Shown here piece after piece: positions 26,156 through 35,460 of a stretch of DNA of 64,000 bases (position 1 is its first letter; the number at the start of each line of letters is the position of its first letter). The position numbers and the translations under genes are program-made. This DNA comes from Bradyrhizobium cytisi (GTDB lineage: Bacteria > Pseudomonadota > Alphaproteobacteria > Rhizobiales > Xanthobacteraceae): the NCBI RefSeq assembly GCF_008123515.1, contig NZ_VSSR01000081.1:22996-86995 (forward strand), read 5' to 3'. The notes beneath the pieces were generated by a model. The model did no database searches. It saw only the letters and a list, made by a program, of their open reading frames with translations, and was not told where the DNA came from.

Positions 26156-27370
26156 ATGGCAGAGCGCTTCGACCGGATCTGGCACAACGCCCGGCTCGCT
26201 ACGATGCGGGCCGACCGTCCCGATCTCGGCGAGATCGAGCATGGCCTGATCGCCATACGCGACGGCCACGTCGCCTATGCCGGTGCAGCTGCGGATTTCC
26301 CAGCGGATGCGGACGCCGTCCAGCGGATCGATTGCGAAGGGCGCTGGATCACGCCGGGCCTCGTCGACTGCCACACCCATCTCGTCTATGGCGGCAACCG
26401 CGCGCACGAGTTCGAGCTGCGCCTGAAGGGCGCGAGCTACGAGGAGATTGCGCGTGCCGGCGGCGGCATCGTCGCGACGGTGGCCGCGACGCGCAAGGCG
26501 AGCGAAGCCGAGCTGGTCGCGAGCGCGCTGCCGCGTCTCGATGCGCTGATCGGCGAGGGTGCCACCACGGTCGAGATCAAGTCCGGCTATGGGCTCGACA
26601 CCGAGACCGAGATGCGCCAGCTCGCGGCCGCCCGCAGCCTCGGCCGTCAACGGAGAGTCTCGATCCGCACCTCCTTCCTCGGCGCGCACGCGCTGCCGGT
26701 GGAGGCCGACGGCGACAAGGATCGCTATATCGATTTCGTCTGCAACGAGATGCTGCCGGCTGTCGCAAAGGCGGGCCTTGCCGATGCCGTTGATGCCTTC
26801 ATGGAAGGCATCGCGTTCTCGGCGGAGCACACGGCACGTGTGTTCGAGGCGGCGAGGGCGCTTGGGCTGCCGGTCAAGCTCCATGCCGATCAGCTCTCGA
26901 ACCTCGGCGGCGCTGCGCTCGCTGCAAAATTCTCCGCGCTCTCCGCCGATCATCTGGAGCATACCGACGAGGCCGGCGCTGCGGCGATGGCGAAGGCCGG
27001 AACGGTGGCCGTGCTGCTGCCCGGCGCCTTCTACTTCATCCGCGAGACGCAAAAGCCGCCGGTCGAGGCCTTTCGCAGGTACGGCGTCCCCATGGCGCTC
27101 GCGACCGACTGCAATCCCGGCAGCTCGCCGCTGACCTCGCTGCTGCTCGCCATGAACATGGGTGCGACGCTGTTCCGGATGACGGTGGCCGAATGTCTCG
27201 TCGGTGTTACCCGTGAAGGCGCGCGGGCACTCGGCGTGCTCGATGAGACCGGCACGCTTGAGGCCGGCAAATGGTGCGACCTCGCGATCTGGGACATCGA
27301 GCGTCCCGCCGAGCTCGTCTACCGCATCGGCTTCAATCCGTTGCACCGCCGGGTGTGGAGGGGCCAATGA
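26156..27370 (+). CDS. hutI: Imidazolonepropionase
   Basis: A 404-residue amidohydrolase. Metal-site and substrate blocks include GLVDCHTHLVYGGNRAHEF, VEIKSGYGLD, FLGAHALP, KLHADQLSNLGG and the catalytic Asp in LATDCNPGSSP. It hydrolyses 4-imidazolone-5-propionate to N-formimino-L-glutamate. ATG 26156 follows AGGGA at about 8 bases; the longer frame to 26096 would run through the operator. It ends in an ATGA overlap with hutH, so hutI-hutH-hutU form one transcript. Confidence 0.95.
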   Translation: MAERFDRIWHNARLATMRADRPDLGEIEHGLIAIRDGHVAYAGAAADFPADADAVQRIDCEGRWITPGLVDCHTHLVYGGNRAHEFELRLKGASYEEIARAGGGIVATVAATRKASEAELVASALPRLDALIGEGATTVEIKSGYGLDTETEMRQLAAARSLGRQRRVSIRTSFLGAHALPVEADGDKDRYIDFVCNEMLPAVAKAGLADAVDAFMEGIAFSAEHTARVFEAARALGLPVKLHADQLSNLGGAALAAKFSALSADHLEHTDEAGAAAMAKAGTVAVLLPGAFYFIRETQKPPVEAFRRYGVPMALATDCNPGSSPLTSLLLAMNMGATLFRMTVAECLVGVTREGARALGVLDETGTLEAGKWCDLAIWDIERPAELVYRIGFNPLHRRVWRGQ

Positions 27371-28926
27371 TGGAGCCGCGCGCAGCGATCGTCGTCAAGC
27401 CGGGAACGGTGAGCCTCCACGACCTCGCGCGCGTGCTGGCAGGTGCGCCCGTGATACTCGATGCCGCGTTCTGGCCGCGCGTCGAGGCGGCCGCGGAGAT
27501 CGTTGCGAAGGCCGCGCAGGCCGCTGCTCCCGTCTATGGGATCAACACCGGCTTCGGGAAGCTGGCGTCGAAGCGGATTCCGCCGGACCAGACCGCGCTG
27601 CTTCAGCGCAACCTCATCGTCTCGCATTGCTGCGGTGTCGGCCCGGCGACGCCGGAGCCGATCGTGCGGTTGATGATAGCGCTGAAAATCGTCTCGCTCG
27701 GGCGCGGTGCCTCCGGCGTACGCCGCGAGGTCATCGAGCAGCTCCAGGCCATGCTGGCGCGGGGCGTGTATCCGCTGGTGCCACAGCAGGGCTCGGTCGG
27801 CGCCTCCGGCGATCTCGCGCCGCTTGCCCACATGACGGCGGTGATGATCGGCGACGGGCAGGCGATCGTCGACGGCAAGGCGGTGCCGGGCAGTGAGGCG
27901 CTCGCCGCGGCCGGCCTTGCGCCGTTGACGCTCGGCCCCAAGGAGGGTCTCGCGCTGATTAACGGCACGCAGTTCTCGACTGCCTATGCCATTGCCGGCG
28001 TGCTGCGCGCATTTGGCCTGCTGCGCGCCGCCCTTGTCACCGGCGCGCTGTCGGTCGATGCGGCGATGGCCTCGACGGCGCCGTTCCGTCCTGAGATCCA
28101 GGCGCTCCGCGGTCATCCCGGGCAGATCGCCGCGGCTGCGACCCTGACTGCGCTGCTCGACGGCAGCGATATCCGCCTGTCCCATCTCGAGGGCGACGAG
28201 CGCGTGCAGGATCCCTATTGCCTGCGCTGCCAGCCGCAGGTCGCGGGCGCCGCGCTCGACCTGATCACGCAGGCCGCGCGCACGCTGATCACCGAGGCCA
28301 ACGCTGTCACCGACAATCCGCTGGTGCTGGTCGAGACCGGCGAGATCGTCTCCGGCGGCAATTTCCACGCGGAGCCGGTGGCCTTTGCCGCCGATACGAT
28401 CGCGCTGGCGCTGTCGGAAATCGGCGCGATCAGCGAGCGGCGCATCGCGACGCTGGTTGACCCCGCGCTCAATTTTGGCCTGCCGCCGTTCCTCACCCCC
28501 GATCCCGGAATCAATTCCGGCTTCATGATCGCCGAGGTGACGGCCGCCGCACTCTACGCCGAGAACAAGCAGCGTGCGGCGGCCTGCTCGATCGACTCGA
28601 CGCCGACCAGCGCCAACCAGGAAGACCACGTCTCGATGGCCGCCCATGCCGCGCGGCGGCTCTCCGACATGGCCGACAATCTCGCCGCGATTTTAGGCAT
28701 CGAGCTTCTGGTCGCAGCGCAAGGCATCACGCTGCGCGCGCCGCATGCGACCAGTGCGCCGCTCGTCGCCGTCATCGCGGCATTGCGTGAGCAAGTGCCC
28801 GCGCTCGGCGCCGACCGCTACATGGCCGGCGATCTCGCCGAAGCCGCTGCGCTGATCGAAGCCGACGCACTGCCGGCCGCGGCGCTCACGGCGCTTCCAA
28901 TCGATCCGTTCCCACAACTTGACTGA
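27367..28926 (+). CDS. hutH: Histidine ammonia-lyase
   Basis: A 519-residue enzyme of the aromatic amino-acid lyase family. The self-forming MIO cofactor triad Ala-Ser-Gly is at residues 146-148 in SVGASGDLAPLAHM. The active-site YGINTGFG is at 57-64, and the later blocks QDPYCLRCQPQ and NFHAEPVAFAAD are intact. It releases ammonia from histidine to give urocanate. The start ATG 27367 (or the adjacent ATG 27370) overlaps the hutI stop, and GGAGGGG precedes it. Length and motifs are those of a full, functional enzyme. Confidence 0.96.
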   Translation: MMEPRAAIVVKPGTVSLHDLARVLAGAPVILDAAFWPRVEAAAEIVAKAAQAAAPVYGINTGFGKLASKRIPPDQTALLQRNLIVSHCCGVGPATPEPIVRLMIALKIVSLGRGASGVRREVIEQLQAMLARGVYPLVPQQGSVGASGDLAPLAHMTAVMIGDGQAIVDGKAVPGSEALAAAGLAPLTLGPKEGLALINGTQFSTAYAIAGVLRAFGLLRAALVTGALSVDAAMASTAPFRPEIQALRGHPGQIAAAATLTALLDGSDIRLSHLEGDERVQDPYCLRCQPQVAGAALDLITQAARTLITEANAVTDNPLVLVETGEIVSGGNFHAEPVAFAADTIALALSEIGAISERRIATLVDPALNFGLPPFLTPDPGINSGFMIAEVTAAALYAENKQRAAACSIDSTPTSANQEDHVSMAAHAARRLSDMADNLAAILGIELLVAAQGITLRAPHATSAPLVAVIAALREQVPALGADRYMAGDLAEAAALIEADALPAAALTALPIDPFPQLD

Positions 28927-28951
28927 ACAAGACTCGTCTGAAGAGGTCTTC

Positions 28952-30622
28952 ATGAACCGCCGACTGGACAATGACCGCATCATCCGCGCCCCCCGCGGCA
29001 GCGACATCAGCGCCAAGAGCTGGCAGACGGAAGCACCGCTCCGTATGCTGATGAACAATCTCGATCCTGATGTCGCGGAGCGCCCGAGCGAGCTCGTCGT
29101 CTATGGCGGCATCGGCCGCGCCGCGCGCGACTGGGAGAGCTTTGACCGGATCGTCGCGTCGCTGCGCGAGCTCGAAGGCGACCAGACCCTGCTGATCCAG
29201 TCCGGTAAGCCGGTCGGTGTTTTCCGCACGCACCCGGATGCGCCGCGCGTGCTGATCGCGAATTCGAACCTCGTGCCGCACTGGGCGACGCTGGATCATT
29301 TCAACGAGCTCGATCGCAAGGGTCTGATGATGTACGGCCAGATGACGGCGGGTTCCTGGATCTATATCGGCAGCCAGGGCATCGTGCAGGGCACCTACGA
29401 GACCTTCGTCGAGGTCGGCCGCCGCCATTATGGCGGCAGTCTTGCCGGCAAATGGATTCTCACCGCCGGTCTCGGCGGCATGGGCGGCGCGCAGCCGCTG
29501 GCGGCGACCATGGCCGGCGCTTCGATGCTTGCGGTCGAATGCCAGCCGAGCCGCATCGAGATGCGCCTGCGCACCGGCTATCTCGATCGACAGGCCGCGA
29601 CGCTCGACGAGGCGTTGGCGATCATGGCGGAGTCTGCCAAGACCAAGAAGGTGGTCTCGGTCGGTCTGCTCGGCAATGCCGCGGAGATTTTCCCCGAGCT
29701 GGTGCGCCGCGGCGTCAAGCCCGACATCGTCACCGACCAGACCAGTGCGCATGATCCGATCAACGGCTATTTGCCGAAGGGCTGGACGCTGGCCGATTGG
29801 GAAGCCAAGCGGGCGTCTGATCCGAAGTCGGTGGAGCGTGCGTCGAAGACATCGATGGTCGAGCACGTCCAGGCCATGCTGGATTTCCACGCGCAGGGAA
29901 TCCCGACGCTCGACTATGGCAACAATATCCGCCAGATGGCGCAGGATATGGGCCTGAAGAACGCCTTTGATTTCCCCGGCTTCGTGCCCGCCTACATCCG
30001 GCCTCTGTTCTGCCGCGGCGTAGGGCCATTCCGCTGGGCCGCGCTCTCGGGTGATCCCGAGGACATCTTCAGGACCGATGCCAAGGTCAAGGAGCTGATG
30101 CCCGACGACCAGCATCTGCACAATTGGCTCGATATGGCCAGGGAGCGCATCAAGTTCCAGGGCCTGCCGGCGCGGATCTGCTGGGTCGGTCTTGGTGATC
30201 GCCATCGCCTCGGCCTTGCCTTCAACGAGATGGTCGCGCGCGGCGAGTTGAAGGCGCCGATCGTGATCGGCCGCGATCATCTCGACAGCGGCTCGGTGGC
30301 AAGCCCGAACCGCGAGACCGAGGCCATGAAGGACGGGTCGGATGCCGTGTCCGACTGGCCCTTGCTCAACGCATTATTGAATTGCGCCAGCGGTGCGACC
30401 TGGGTCTCGCTGCATCACGGCGGCGGCGTCGGCATCGGCTATTCGCAGCACGCCGGGATGGTGATCGTCGCCGACGGCACGCCGGAGGCCGCCACGCGCA
30501 TCGAACGCGTGCTCTGGAACGATCCGGCCAGCGGCGTCATGCGCCATGCGGATGCGGGGTACGACATCGCGATCGACTGCGCCCGTGACAAGGGGCTAGA
30601 GCTGCCGAGCCTGACGAAGTAG
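28952..30622 (+). CDS. hutU: Urocanate hydratase
   Basis: A 556-residue urocanase. Visible hallmarks are VYGGIGRAARDWESFD, the NAD-binding AGLGGMGGAQPLAATMAG, the catalytic-loop Cys region PAYIRPLFCRGVGPFRW and GVGIGYSQHAGMVIVADGT. It hydrates urocanate to imidazolonepropionate with tightly bound NAD. ATG 28952, 5 bases after GAAGAGG, is preferred to the TTG at 28919. It is the last gene of the hutIHU transcript and is convergent with the beta-lactamase gene, 9 bases away. Confidence 0.96.
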   Translation: MNRRLDNDRIIRAPRGSDISAKSWQTEAPLRMLMNNLDPDVAERPSELVVYGGIGRAARDWESFDRIVASLRELEGDQTLLIQSGKPVGVFRTHPDAPRVLIANSNLVPHWATLDHFNELDRKGLMMYGQMTAGSWIYIGSQGIVQGTYETFVEVGRRHYGGSLAGKWILTAGLGGMGGAQPLAATMAGASMLAVECQPSRIEMRLRTGYLDRQAATLDEALAIMAESAKTKKVVSVGLLGNAAEIFPELVRRGVKPDIVTDQTSAHDPINGYLPKGWTLADWEAKRASDPKSVERASKTSMVEHVQAMLDFHAQGIPTLDYGNNIRQMAQDMGLKNAFDFPGFVPAYIRPLFCRGVGPFRWAALSGDPEDIFRTDAKVKELMPDDQHLHNWLDMARERIKFQGLPARICWVGLGDRHRLGLAFNEMVARGELKAPIVIGRDHLDSGSVASPNRETEAMKDGSDAVSDWPLLNALLNCASGATWVSLHHGGGVGIGYSQHAGMVIVADGTPEAATRIERVLWNDPASGVMRHADAGYDIAIDCARDKGLELPSLTK

Positions 30623-30631
30623 CGGCGGCCT

Positions 30632-31522
30632 TCACTTCGCCAGTTGAAGCGCGGCCGTCTGCTTGGCGAGCTGCTTGTCGAAATCCTCCGACAGGCCTGT
30701 GGCGTAGGTCGCGAGCTCGCCGGGCTTCACGAACGGATTTGGCGTGGCGCTCTTGATCTGCTGCGCGCGCTTGTCCTGCATGCCGTAGACCTCGGGATGC
30801 GGCCCGAGCAGCACGTCGACCTTCATCGCCTTGGCCTTGGCGAAGGTCGCGCGGTAGTCGTCGACGATGCCGGGATAGGTCGGCTGGCCGACCAGCCGGT
30901 TCAGCGCCACGGTGCCGCTGCAGAAGAACAGCACCTGGCGGTCCTGGTCGCCGTCCTTCACCGTCATCTCCCAGCTGGTGCAGCCCGGCGAATGGCCGGG
31001 TGTCTCATGCGCCGTCAGCGTGGTGTCGCCGAGCGTAACCTTGTCGCCTTCCTTCACCGTGCGATCGACCTTCACCGGGGCAAAGCCGAGGTCCGCGTTC
31101 TTCTCGTCGCCCGGATAGTAGCCGCCTTCGAGCAGCGGCTTGTCGCGTTCGCCCGCGACAAGCTGCGCGCCGCTGTCCGTCTTGATCTCGGCAAAGCCGC
31201 CGGTGTGATCGAGATGGGCGTGGCTGTTGAGGATGTATTTGATGTCGGCGACCTTGAAGCCGAGCTTGGCGATGTGGTCCTTGATCATGCCGGTCGACTG
31301 CGGCATCGCGGTGTCAATCAGGATCAGGCCCTGCGACGTCTTGATGACATAGACGGCGATGCCGTCGGTGCCGACATAATAGATGTTGTCGATGAGCTGG
31401 AATGGCTCGAACGGCGCCGTCCACTTCACCATGACCACCGCCAGGAAGTCCTTGATGGTCTGGGCCTGCGCAGCAGGTGCGAAGAATGCCAGCGCGCACA
31501 GCGCGGCCGCGAGCTTTCTCAT
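30632..31522 (-). CDS. Subclass B3 metallo-beta-lactamase, BJP-1-like
   Basis: A 296-residue periplasmic enzyme with signal peptide MRKLAAALCALAFFAPAAQAQ. It has the B3 zinc motif HAHLDH (His101, His103, Asp105, His106), the third zinc-1 ligand in HETPGHSPG and the late ligand in LLGPHPEVYG. B3 enzymes have a free His/Asp/His second zinc site and hydrolyse most beta-lactams. From memory, the sequence is very close along its whole length to BJP-1 of Bradyrhizobium USDA 110, a chromosomal B3 enzyme. It is not near any mobile element here, so it looks resident. It is divergent from the esterase gene at 31788, with an inverted repeat between them. Confidence 0.92.
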   Translation of the reverse strand: MRKLAAALCALAFFAPAAQAQTIKDFLAVVMVKWTAPFEPFQLIDNIYYVGTDGIAVYVIKTSQGLILIDTAMPQSTGMIKDHIAKLGFKVADIKYILNSHAHLDHTGGFAEIKTDSGAQLVAGERDKPLLEGGYYPGDEKNADLGFAPVKVDRTVKEGDKVTLGDTTLTAHETPGHSPGCTSWEMTVKDGDQDRQVLFFCSGTVALNRLVGQPTYPGIVDDYRATFAKAKAMKVDVLLGPHPEVYGMQDKRAQQIKSATPNPFVKPGELATYATGLSEDFDKQLAKQTAALQLAK

Positions 31523-31634
31523 GGATTGTCCTCCCGATTGTTGTTGTCGTTGCGACCGCAGGTGACGCCCGCGGATCGACCAGGCCCACGCTAAATGCTG
31601 CGCGATGGGGCAGCAACGGCCTGATGCTCGAAAA

Positions 31635-31655
31635 ATTCCGCGTCATGCGCGGAAT
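31635..31655. promoter_or_regulatory. Inverted repeat between beta-lactamase and esterase genes
   Basis: ATTCCGCG-TCATG-CGCGGAAT, a perfect 8-bp inverted repeat with a 5-base spacer, in the 265-base divergent intergenic region. The length and symmetry suit a dimeric repressor operator. No regulator gene is adjacent, so the binding protein is unknown. Confidence 0.5.
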
Positions 31656-31787
31656 AACGGTCGCTGTCCTGTTTGAGCATGGCGGCGATTGCTGCACTGC
31701 GCCGATCGCGTTTGACCGCATGCGGGCCGACCGCCATACTTTGCGTCAAGACGGGCCAGCAAGGACTCGTCAGCACCGGGAGCTGAA

Positions 31788-33104
31788 ATGACCAAATCAT
31801 TGTCCGTCGTCACGGGGGCGCTGATGTCCCTCGTCTGCTTGGCTTCGACAGCCTTCGCGCAGCCGGCCTGCGTGACCCAGAACATGGCCGTGCCGCCGGG
31901 CGCCAACACCACCGACAAGGCGGCGCCGTTCTTCATCGACACCACCGGCCTCGATTTCAAGACCACGCCGCCGACGCGCGATCCCTCCAATCCCAACTAT
32001 CCGCGTGCGACCGAGCTGCCCGACGGCACGCTGCCGCCACCGGGTGCGGAAGGCAATTTCATCATTGGCCCCACCCACAATCCCGCGCCCGAGACCATCG
32101 CGAAGGAGGGCGTGCCGCGCGGCACGACAAAATCATTCACGCTCTCGTCGAAGGACAGCACGATCTACAATCCCGGCCTGATCCGCGACGACGTTGCCGG
32201 CTGCACCAATTCCTCGATCATGACGACCGTGACCGCGCCGGACGACAAGTCGAACATGATCGTCAACACCAGCCATCCCGGCATCTGGTCGCGCACGATC
32301 GACGTCTATGTGCCGGCGCAATACGTACCCGGTACCGAGGCGCCCTTCATTGTGATCGGCGACGGCGGCTCTGCCGCCTACAAGGATCTCCCGGCCACAC
32401 TCGACAATCTGATCGCGCAGCGCCGCGTGCCGCCGATGATCGCGATCCAGATCGGCAATGGCGGGCAGGATGCGCAGGGCAGTCAGCGCGGCCGTGAATA
32501 TGACGCGGTGTCGGGGGCCTACGCGCAGTTCGTCGAGCGCGAGGTGCTGCCGCTCGTCGAGCAGAACGCCGGCGTCGAGCTCACCAGGAACCCCGAAGGA
32601 CGCGCCACCATGGGGCTGAGCTCGAGCGGCGTGGCAGCCTTCACCATGGCCTGGTTCTATCCCGATCTCTATCATCGCGTGCTGGCGTTCTCACCGACCA
32701 TGGTCAACCAACAATGGCCGCATGATCCGTCACTGCGTGGCGGCGCCTGGGAATATCACAGCACGTGGGCGGGACCGGCGGGCCCGAACCTGATCTCGAA
32801 GGCGGGCGTGCTGACGCCGGCCGAACCGCCTGGCGTGCCGCTGATCGTCGCCGCGCCGACCAAGCCGATCCGCTTCTGGTATTTCGGCGGCGACCAGGAC
32901 CTGTTCTATCCCAACCCAACCATTCCCGACGGCATGCACGACTGGACCTTGTCGAACGCCGTGATGGCGAAGGTGCTGGCGGCGAAGGGTTACCACTACC
33001 AGTTCCTGTTCGTGCGCAATGCCAAGCACGTCGATCGTCCGACGATCGCGCAAACGCTGCCTTCGGCGCTGGAGTGGGTCTGGAAGGGCTATCCGATCCC
33101 TTGA
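31788..33104 (+). CDS. Secreted esterase/hydrolase, esterase-D (alpha/beta-hydrolase) family
   Basis: A 438-residue protein with signal peptide (MTKSLSVVTGALMSLVCLASTAFA) and a putative-esterase (IroE/Fes-like) domain in its C-terminal two thirds. Landmarks are RTIDVYVPAQYVPG, PFIVIGDGGSAAYKDL (oxyanion region), the nucleophile elbow MGLSSSGVAAF and a late KHVDRP that could supply the His. The N-terminal ~110 residues are family-specific and Pro/Thr-rich. It probably hydrolyses an ester in the periplasm; the substrate is unknown. Nothing in the sequence ties it functionally to the divergent beta-lactamase apart from position. Confidence 0.8.
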   Translation: MTKSLSVVTGALMSLVCLASTAFAQPACVTQNMAVPPGANTTDKAAPFFIDTTGLDFKTTPPTRDPSNPNYPRATELPDGTLPPPGAEGNFIIGPTHNPAPETIAKEGVPRGTTKSFTLSSKDSTIYNPGLIRDDVAGCTNSSIMTTVTAPDDKSNMIVNTSHPGIWSRTIDVYVPAQYVPGTEAPFIVIGDGGSAAYKDLPATLDNLIAQRRVPPMIAIQIGNGGQDAQGSQRGREYDAVSGAYAQFVEREVLPLVEQNAGVELTRNPEGRATMGLSSSGVAAFTMAWFYPDLYHRVLAFSPTMVNQQWPHDPSLRGGAWEYHSTWAGPAGPNLISKAGVLTPAEPPGVPLIVAAPTKPIRFWYFGGDQDLFYPNPTIPDGMHDWTLSNAVMAKVLAAKGYHYQFLFVRNAKHVDRPTIAQTLPSALEWVWKGYPIP

Positions 33105-33119
33105 GTCATCGCAGAAGGA

Positions 33120-33995
33120 TCAGGCGAGGGCGGCCTGACGTTCCCGCACCGCCTCGCGGGTGCGATCGGCGCCACGCGGCTCGGCGAGCCGGGTGAAGCT
33201 GCGCTGGCCGGCATGCACGGGTGCCTCGACGATCACGCCTTCGCAGACGATCTGGCCGCCGAGCATCCTGAATTCGAGCTTGTCGTAGCGCGGCATCGTC
33301 TCGCCGGGCTCGGGCGGCAGCAGTCCGATGCGGCCCTGGATGTTCAGCGTGGCATCGCCGGTGCCGTGAAGCCGCGGATTCCACATCCTGACCCCGGTCT
33401 CGGCCCAGCGTTGCCGGATCAGCGCGGCGCGATCGGGGGGTTCCACGACCTTTGCACGAGTCTTCGGCGCAGCGGCGATCGTCTCCTCTGCGACAACGGC
33501 TGCGACGGGCGTCTCATCGACGGCAACCGGTTCGGGCTCCACGGAAGCTACGGATGCGGGTTCGTCTTCCGTGACGAGCTCGGAGGGCTCGACCGAAACC
33601 GTCTCCGTCGCGACAGGCGCGATGAAGACCAGCTCCTCAAGGCCCGGCTCGACATTGGCCGGAAGTTCCGCAGATGCCTCGCTGATGATAAGGGGCTCAG
33701 GCGCCCCGATGGCTTCGACTTCGACAGTCGAGACCGGGACCTCTTCGACGACGTCGGGTTCAACATCCGTCGAGTGTTCCGCAGGCGGATCACTGCTGAT
33801 GACTTCGGGCGCGTCGACCGTCCCGCTCGCAACACCAACCGAAGAGATCGAAGCTTCTTCCTCGATGACCGACTCTTCATCCGCAGCGCTACGCGCCACC
33901 TCGAGACTGCCGCTGTGCGGCAGAGGCCGTAGCCGGTTGAACGCCCATTTCACCGCAGGAATGCGGCTCAGCAACGATATCAGTCTCGAAAGCAC
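33120..33995 (-). CDS. Protein of unknown function with long acidic low-complexity region
   Basis: A 291-residue protein starting at GTG 33995. Residues 1-30 are basic and amphipathic (LISLLSRIPAVKWAFNRLRP). Residues 35-190 are dominated by Glu, Val, Ser, Pro and Ala and are probably disordered. The last ~100 residues look folded and conserved, with RQRWAETGVRMWNPRLHGTG, LNIQGRIGLLPPEPGE and KLEFRMLGGQIVCEGVIVEAP. I do not recognise the family. The gene is convergent with the esterase (15-base gap). The composition suggests an adaptor or surface-associated protein, but function is open. Confidence 0.7.
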   Translation of the reverse strand: MLSRLISLLSRIPAVKWAFNRLRPLPHSGSLEVARSAADEESVIEEEASISSVGVASGTVDAPEVISSDPPAEHSTDVEPDVVEEVPVSTVEVEAIGAPEPLIISEASAELPANVEPGLEELVFIAPVATETVSVEPSELVTEDEPASVASVEPEPVAVDETPVAAVVAEETIAAAPKTRAKVVEPPDRAALIRQRWAETGVRMWNPRLHGTGDATLNIQGRIGLLPPEPGETMPRYDKLEFRMLGGQIVCEGVIVEAPVHAGQRSFTRLAEPRGADRTREAVRERQAALA

Positions 33996-34137
33996 TGGGA
34001 GTTGTCCAAGAGATACTCAGGCCGTAGGCAATCGCTGATTCGCCAGCAATGTGAAAAACTGCCCCGGCCGTCACACCCCTGTCAATCTAGGCGGGACCAA
34101 TTGCAGAACATCTGCACAGTCTCGCGCGCCGCGGCGT

Positions 34138-34410
34138 TCATTCGAAATGCATCGATGCGAGTGGATCTTGGTTGCGATCGGGCTGGTGCGTTGGCGCAAG
34201 CGGGATGGCCGCGCGCTCGGTCTTGCGGATGTGTGGATGTGCGAGGGCGTGCTTGTGCACCAGCGCCATGGTGAGCGCTTCGCATTCCGCCTGTTCGCCG
34301 CGCCATGCGCAGTCGATGCTTGATGACTGTTCCGGCCAGGCCTGCGCCGGGCCGGCGATCGCAAGCGACAAAATGATCCGCAAGGCGGCGATGATGCTTG
34401 TCTTTGTCAT
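34138..34410 (-). CDS. Small putative secreted protein
   Basis: A 90-residue product from ATG 34410, preceded by GGAG at 6 bases. It starts with a credible signal peptide (MTKTSIIAALRIILSLAIAGPAQAWP). The short mature part has one Cys pair (DCAWRGEQAEC) and a basic, His-rich tail. No family is recognised. Overlapping open frames exist on the other strand, so coding status rests on the signal peptide and ribosome site. Confidence 0.5.
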   Translation of the reverse strand: MTKTSIIAALRIILSLAIAGPAQAWPEQSSSIDCAWRGEQAECEALTMALVHKHALAHPHIRKTERAAIPLAPTHQPDRNQDPLASMHFE

Positions 34411-34650
34411 GGGACGCTCCAAACCGTTCTATCGAATGGATCGGGCGAAACGGACAATATTCCGCGTTGCCACATGATCGTGCGGCAACTCACGCGAGGT
34501 TTAGCGGCCGTGAGGCAGGCGTGAGGGCGTTCCCTTCGCGAACCGGTCCGGCGCGCGATCTGCTCGATCTGCCGACGACGCCGAACGTCGAGCTTTCCTA
34601 CGTCATCCTTCCCGACTAATTTGAAAGTCCATGGGCGTAAGGACGACGCA

Positions 34651-35460
34651 ATGAAAAAGCTTGCCGCCATCGCAGCGGTTCTGGTCTGGTCGACATGTGC
34701 ACTGGCGCAAGACCGCAGCATTACCGTGGCCTCGACGACATCGACGGAGCAGTCGGGGCTGTTCGGCTATTTGCTGCCGCTGTTCTCGACGGCCGAAGGC
34801 ATCGAGGTCAAGGTCGTGGCCGTCGGCACCGGCCAGGCGCTGGACATCGGCCGGCGCGGCGATGCCGATGTGGTGTTCGTCCATGACAGGCCGGCCGAAG
34901 ACAAGTTCATGTCCGAGGGGCAGGGCGTGAAGCGTTTTGACGTCATGTACAACGATTTCATCATCGTCGGCCCGAAGAGCGATCCCGCAAGAATTGCTGG
35001 TGGAAAGGACGTCGCTGAGGCCCTGCGTAAAATCGCGGCGTCAAAGGCGCCGTTCATTTCGCGCGGCGACAAGTCCGGCACGCATGCGGCCGAGCTGAGA
35101 TTGTGGAAGGAGGCCGGCGTCGATGTCGCGATCGGCAAGGACAGCTGGTACCGCGAGATCGGCCAGGGCATGGGCCCGGCACTCAACATGGCGTCGTCGT
35201 CGAGCGCCTACCTTCTGTCGGACCGCGGCACCTGGCTGTCGTTCAAGAACCGCGGCGAGCTTGCGATCCTGACCGAGGGCGACAAGCGGCTGTTCAATCA
35301 GTACGGCGTCATGCTGGTCAATCCGGAAAAGCATCCGAACGTGAAGGCGATGGACGGGCAAGCCTTCATCGACTGGCTAATCTCGCCCAAGGGGCAGGAC
35401 GCGATCGCCGGCTACAAGGTCGGCGGCGAGCAGCTATTTTTCCCCAATGCGTCCCACTAG
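34651..35460 (+). CDS. tupA: Tungstate ABC transporter binding protein TupA-like
   Basis: A 269-residue periplasmic binding protein with signal peptide (MKKLAAIAAVLVWSTCALAQ). The oxyanion-binding TupA signature STTSTEQSGLF comes at residues ~28-38, then VGTGQALDIGRRGDADVVFVHD and FISRGDKSGTHAAELRLW, all characteristic of high-affinity tungstate/molybdate binders of the TupA type. It should deliver tungstate for Mo/W-cofactor enzymes. The start ATG 34651 follows AAGGACGA. Its last 27 bases overlap, tail to tail, the permease gene on the other strand. Confidence 0.9.
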   Translation: MKKLAAIAAVLVWSTCALAQDRSITVASTTSTEQSGLFGYLLPLFSTAEGIEVKVVAVGTGQALDIGRRGDADVVFVHDRPAEDKFMSEGQGVKRFDVMYNDFIIVGPKSDPARIAGGKDVAEALRKIAASKAPFISRGDKSGTHAAELRLWKEAGVDVAIGKDSWYREIGQGMGPALNMASSSSAYLLSDRGTWLSFKNRGELAILTEGDKRLFNQYGVMLVNPEKHPNVKAMDGQAFIDWLISPKGQDAIAGYKVGGEQLFFPNASH

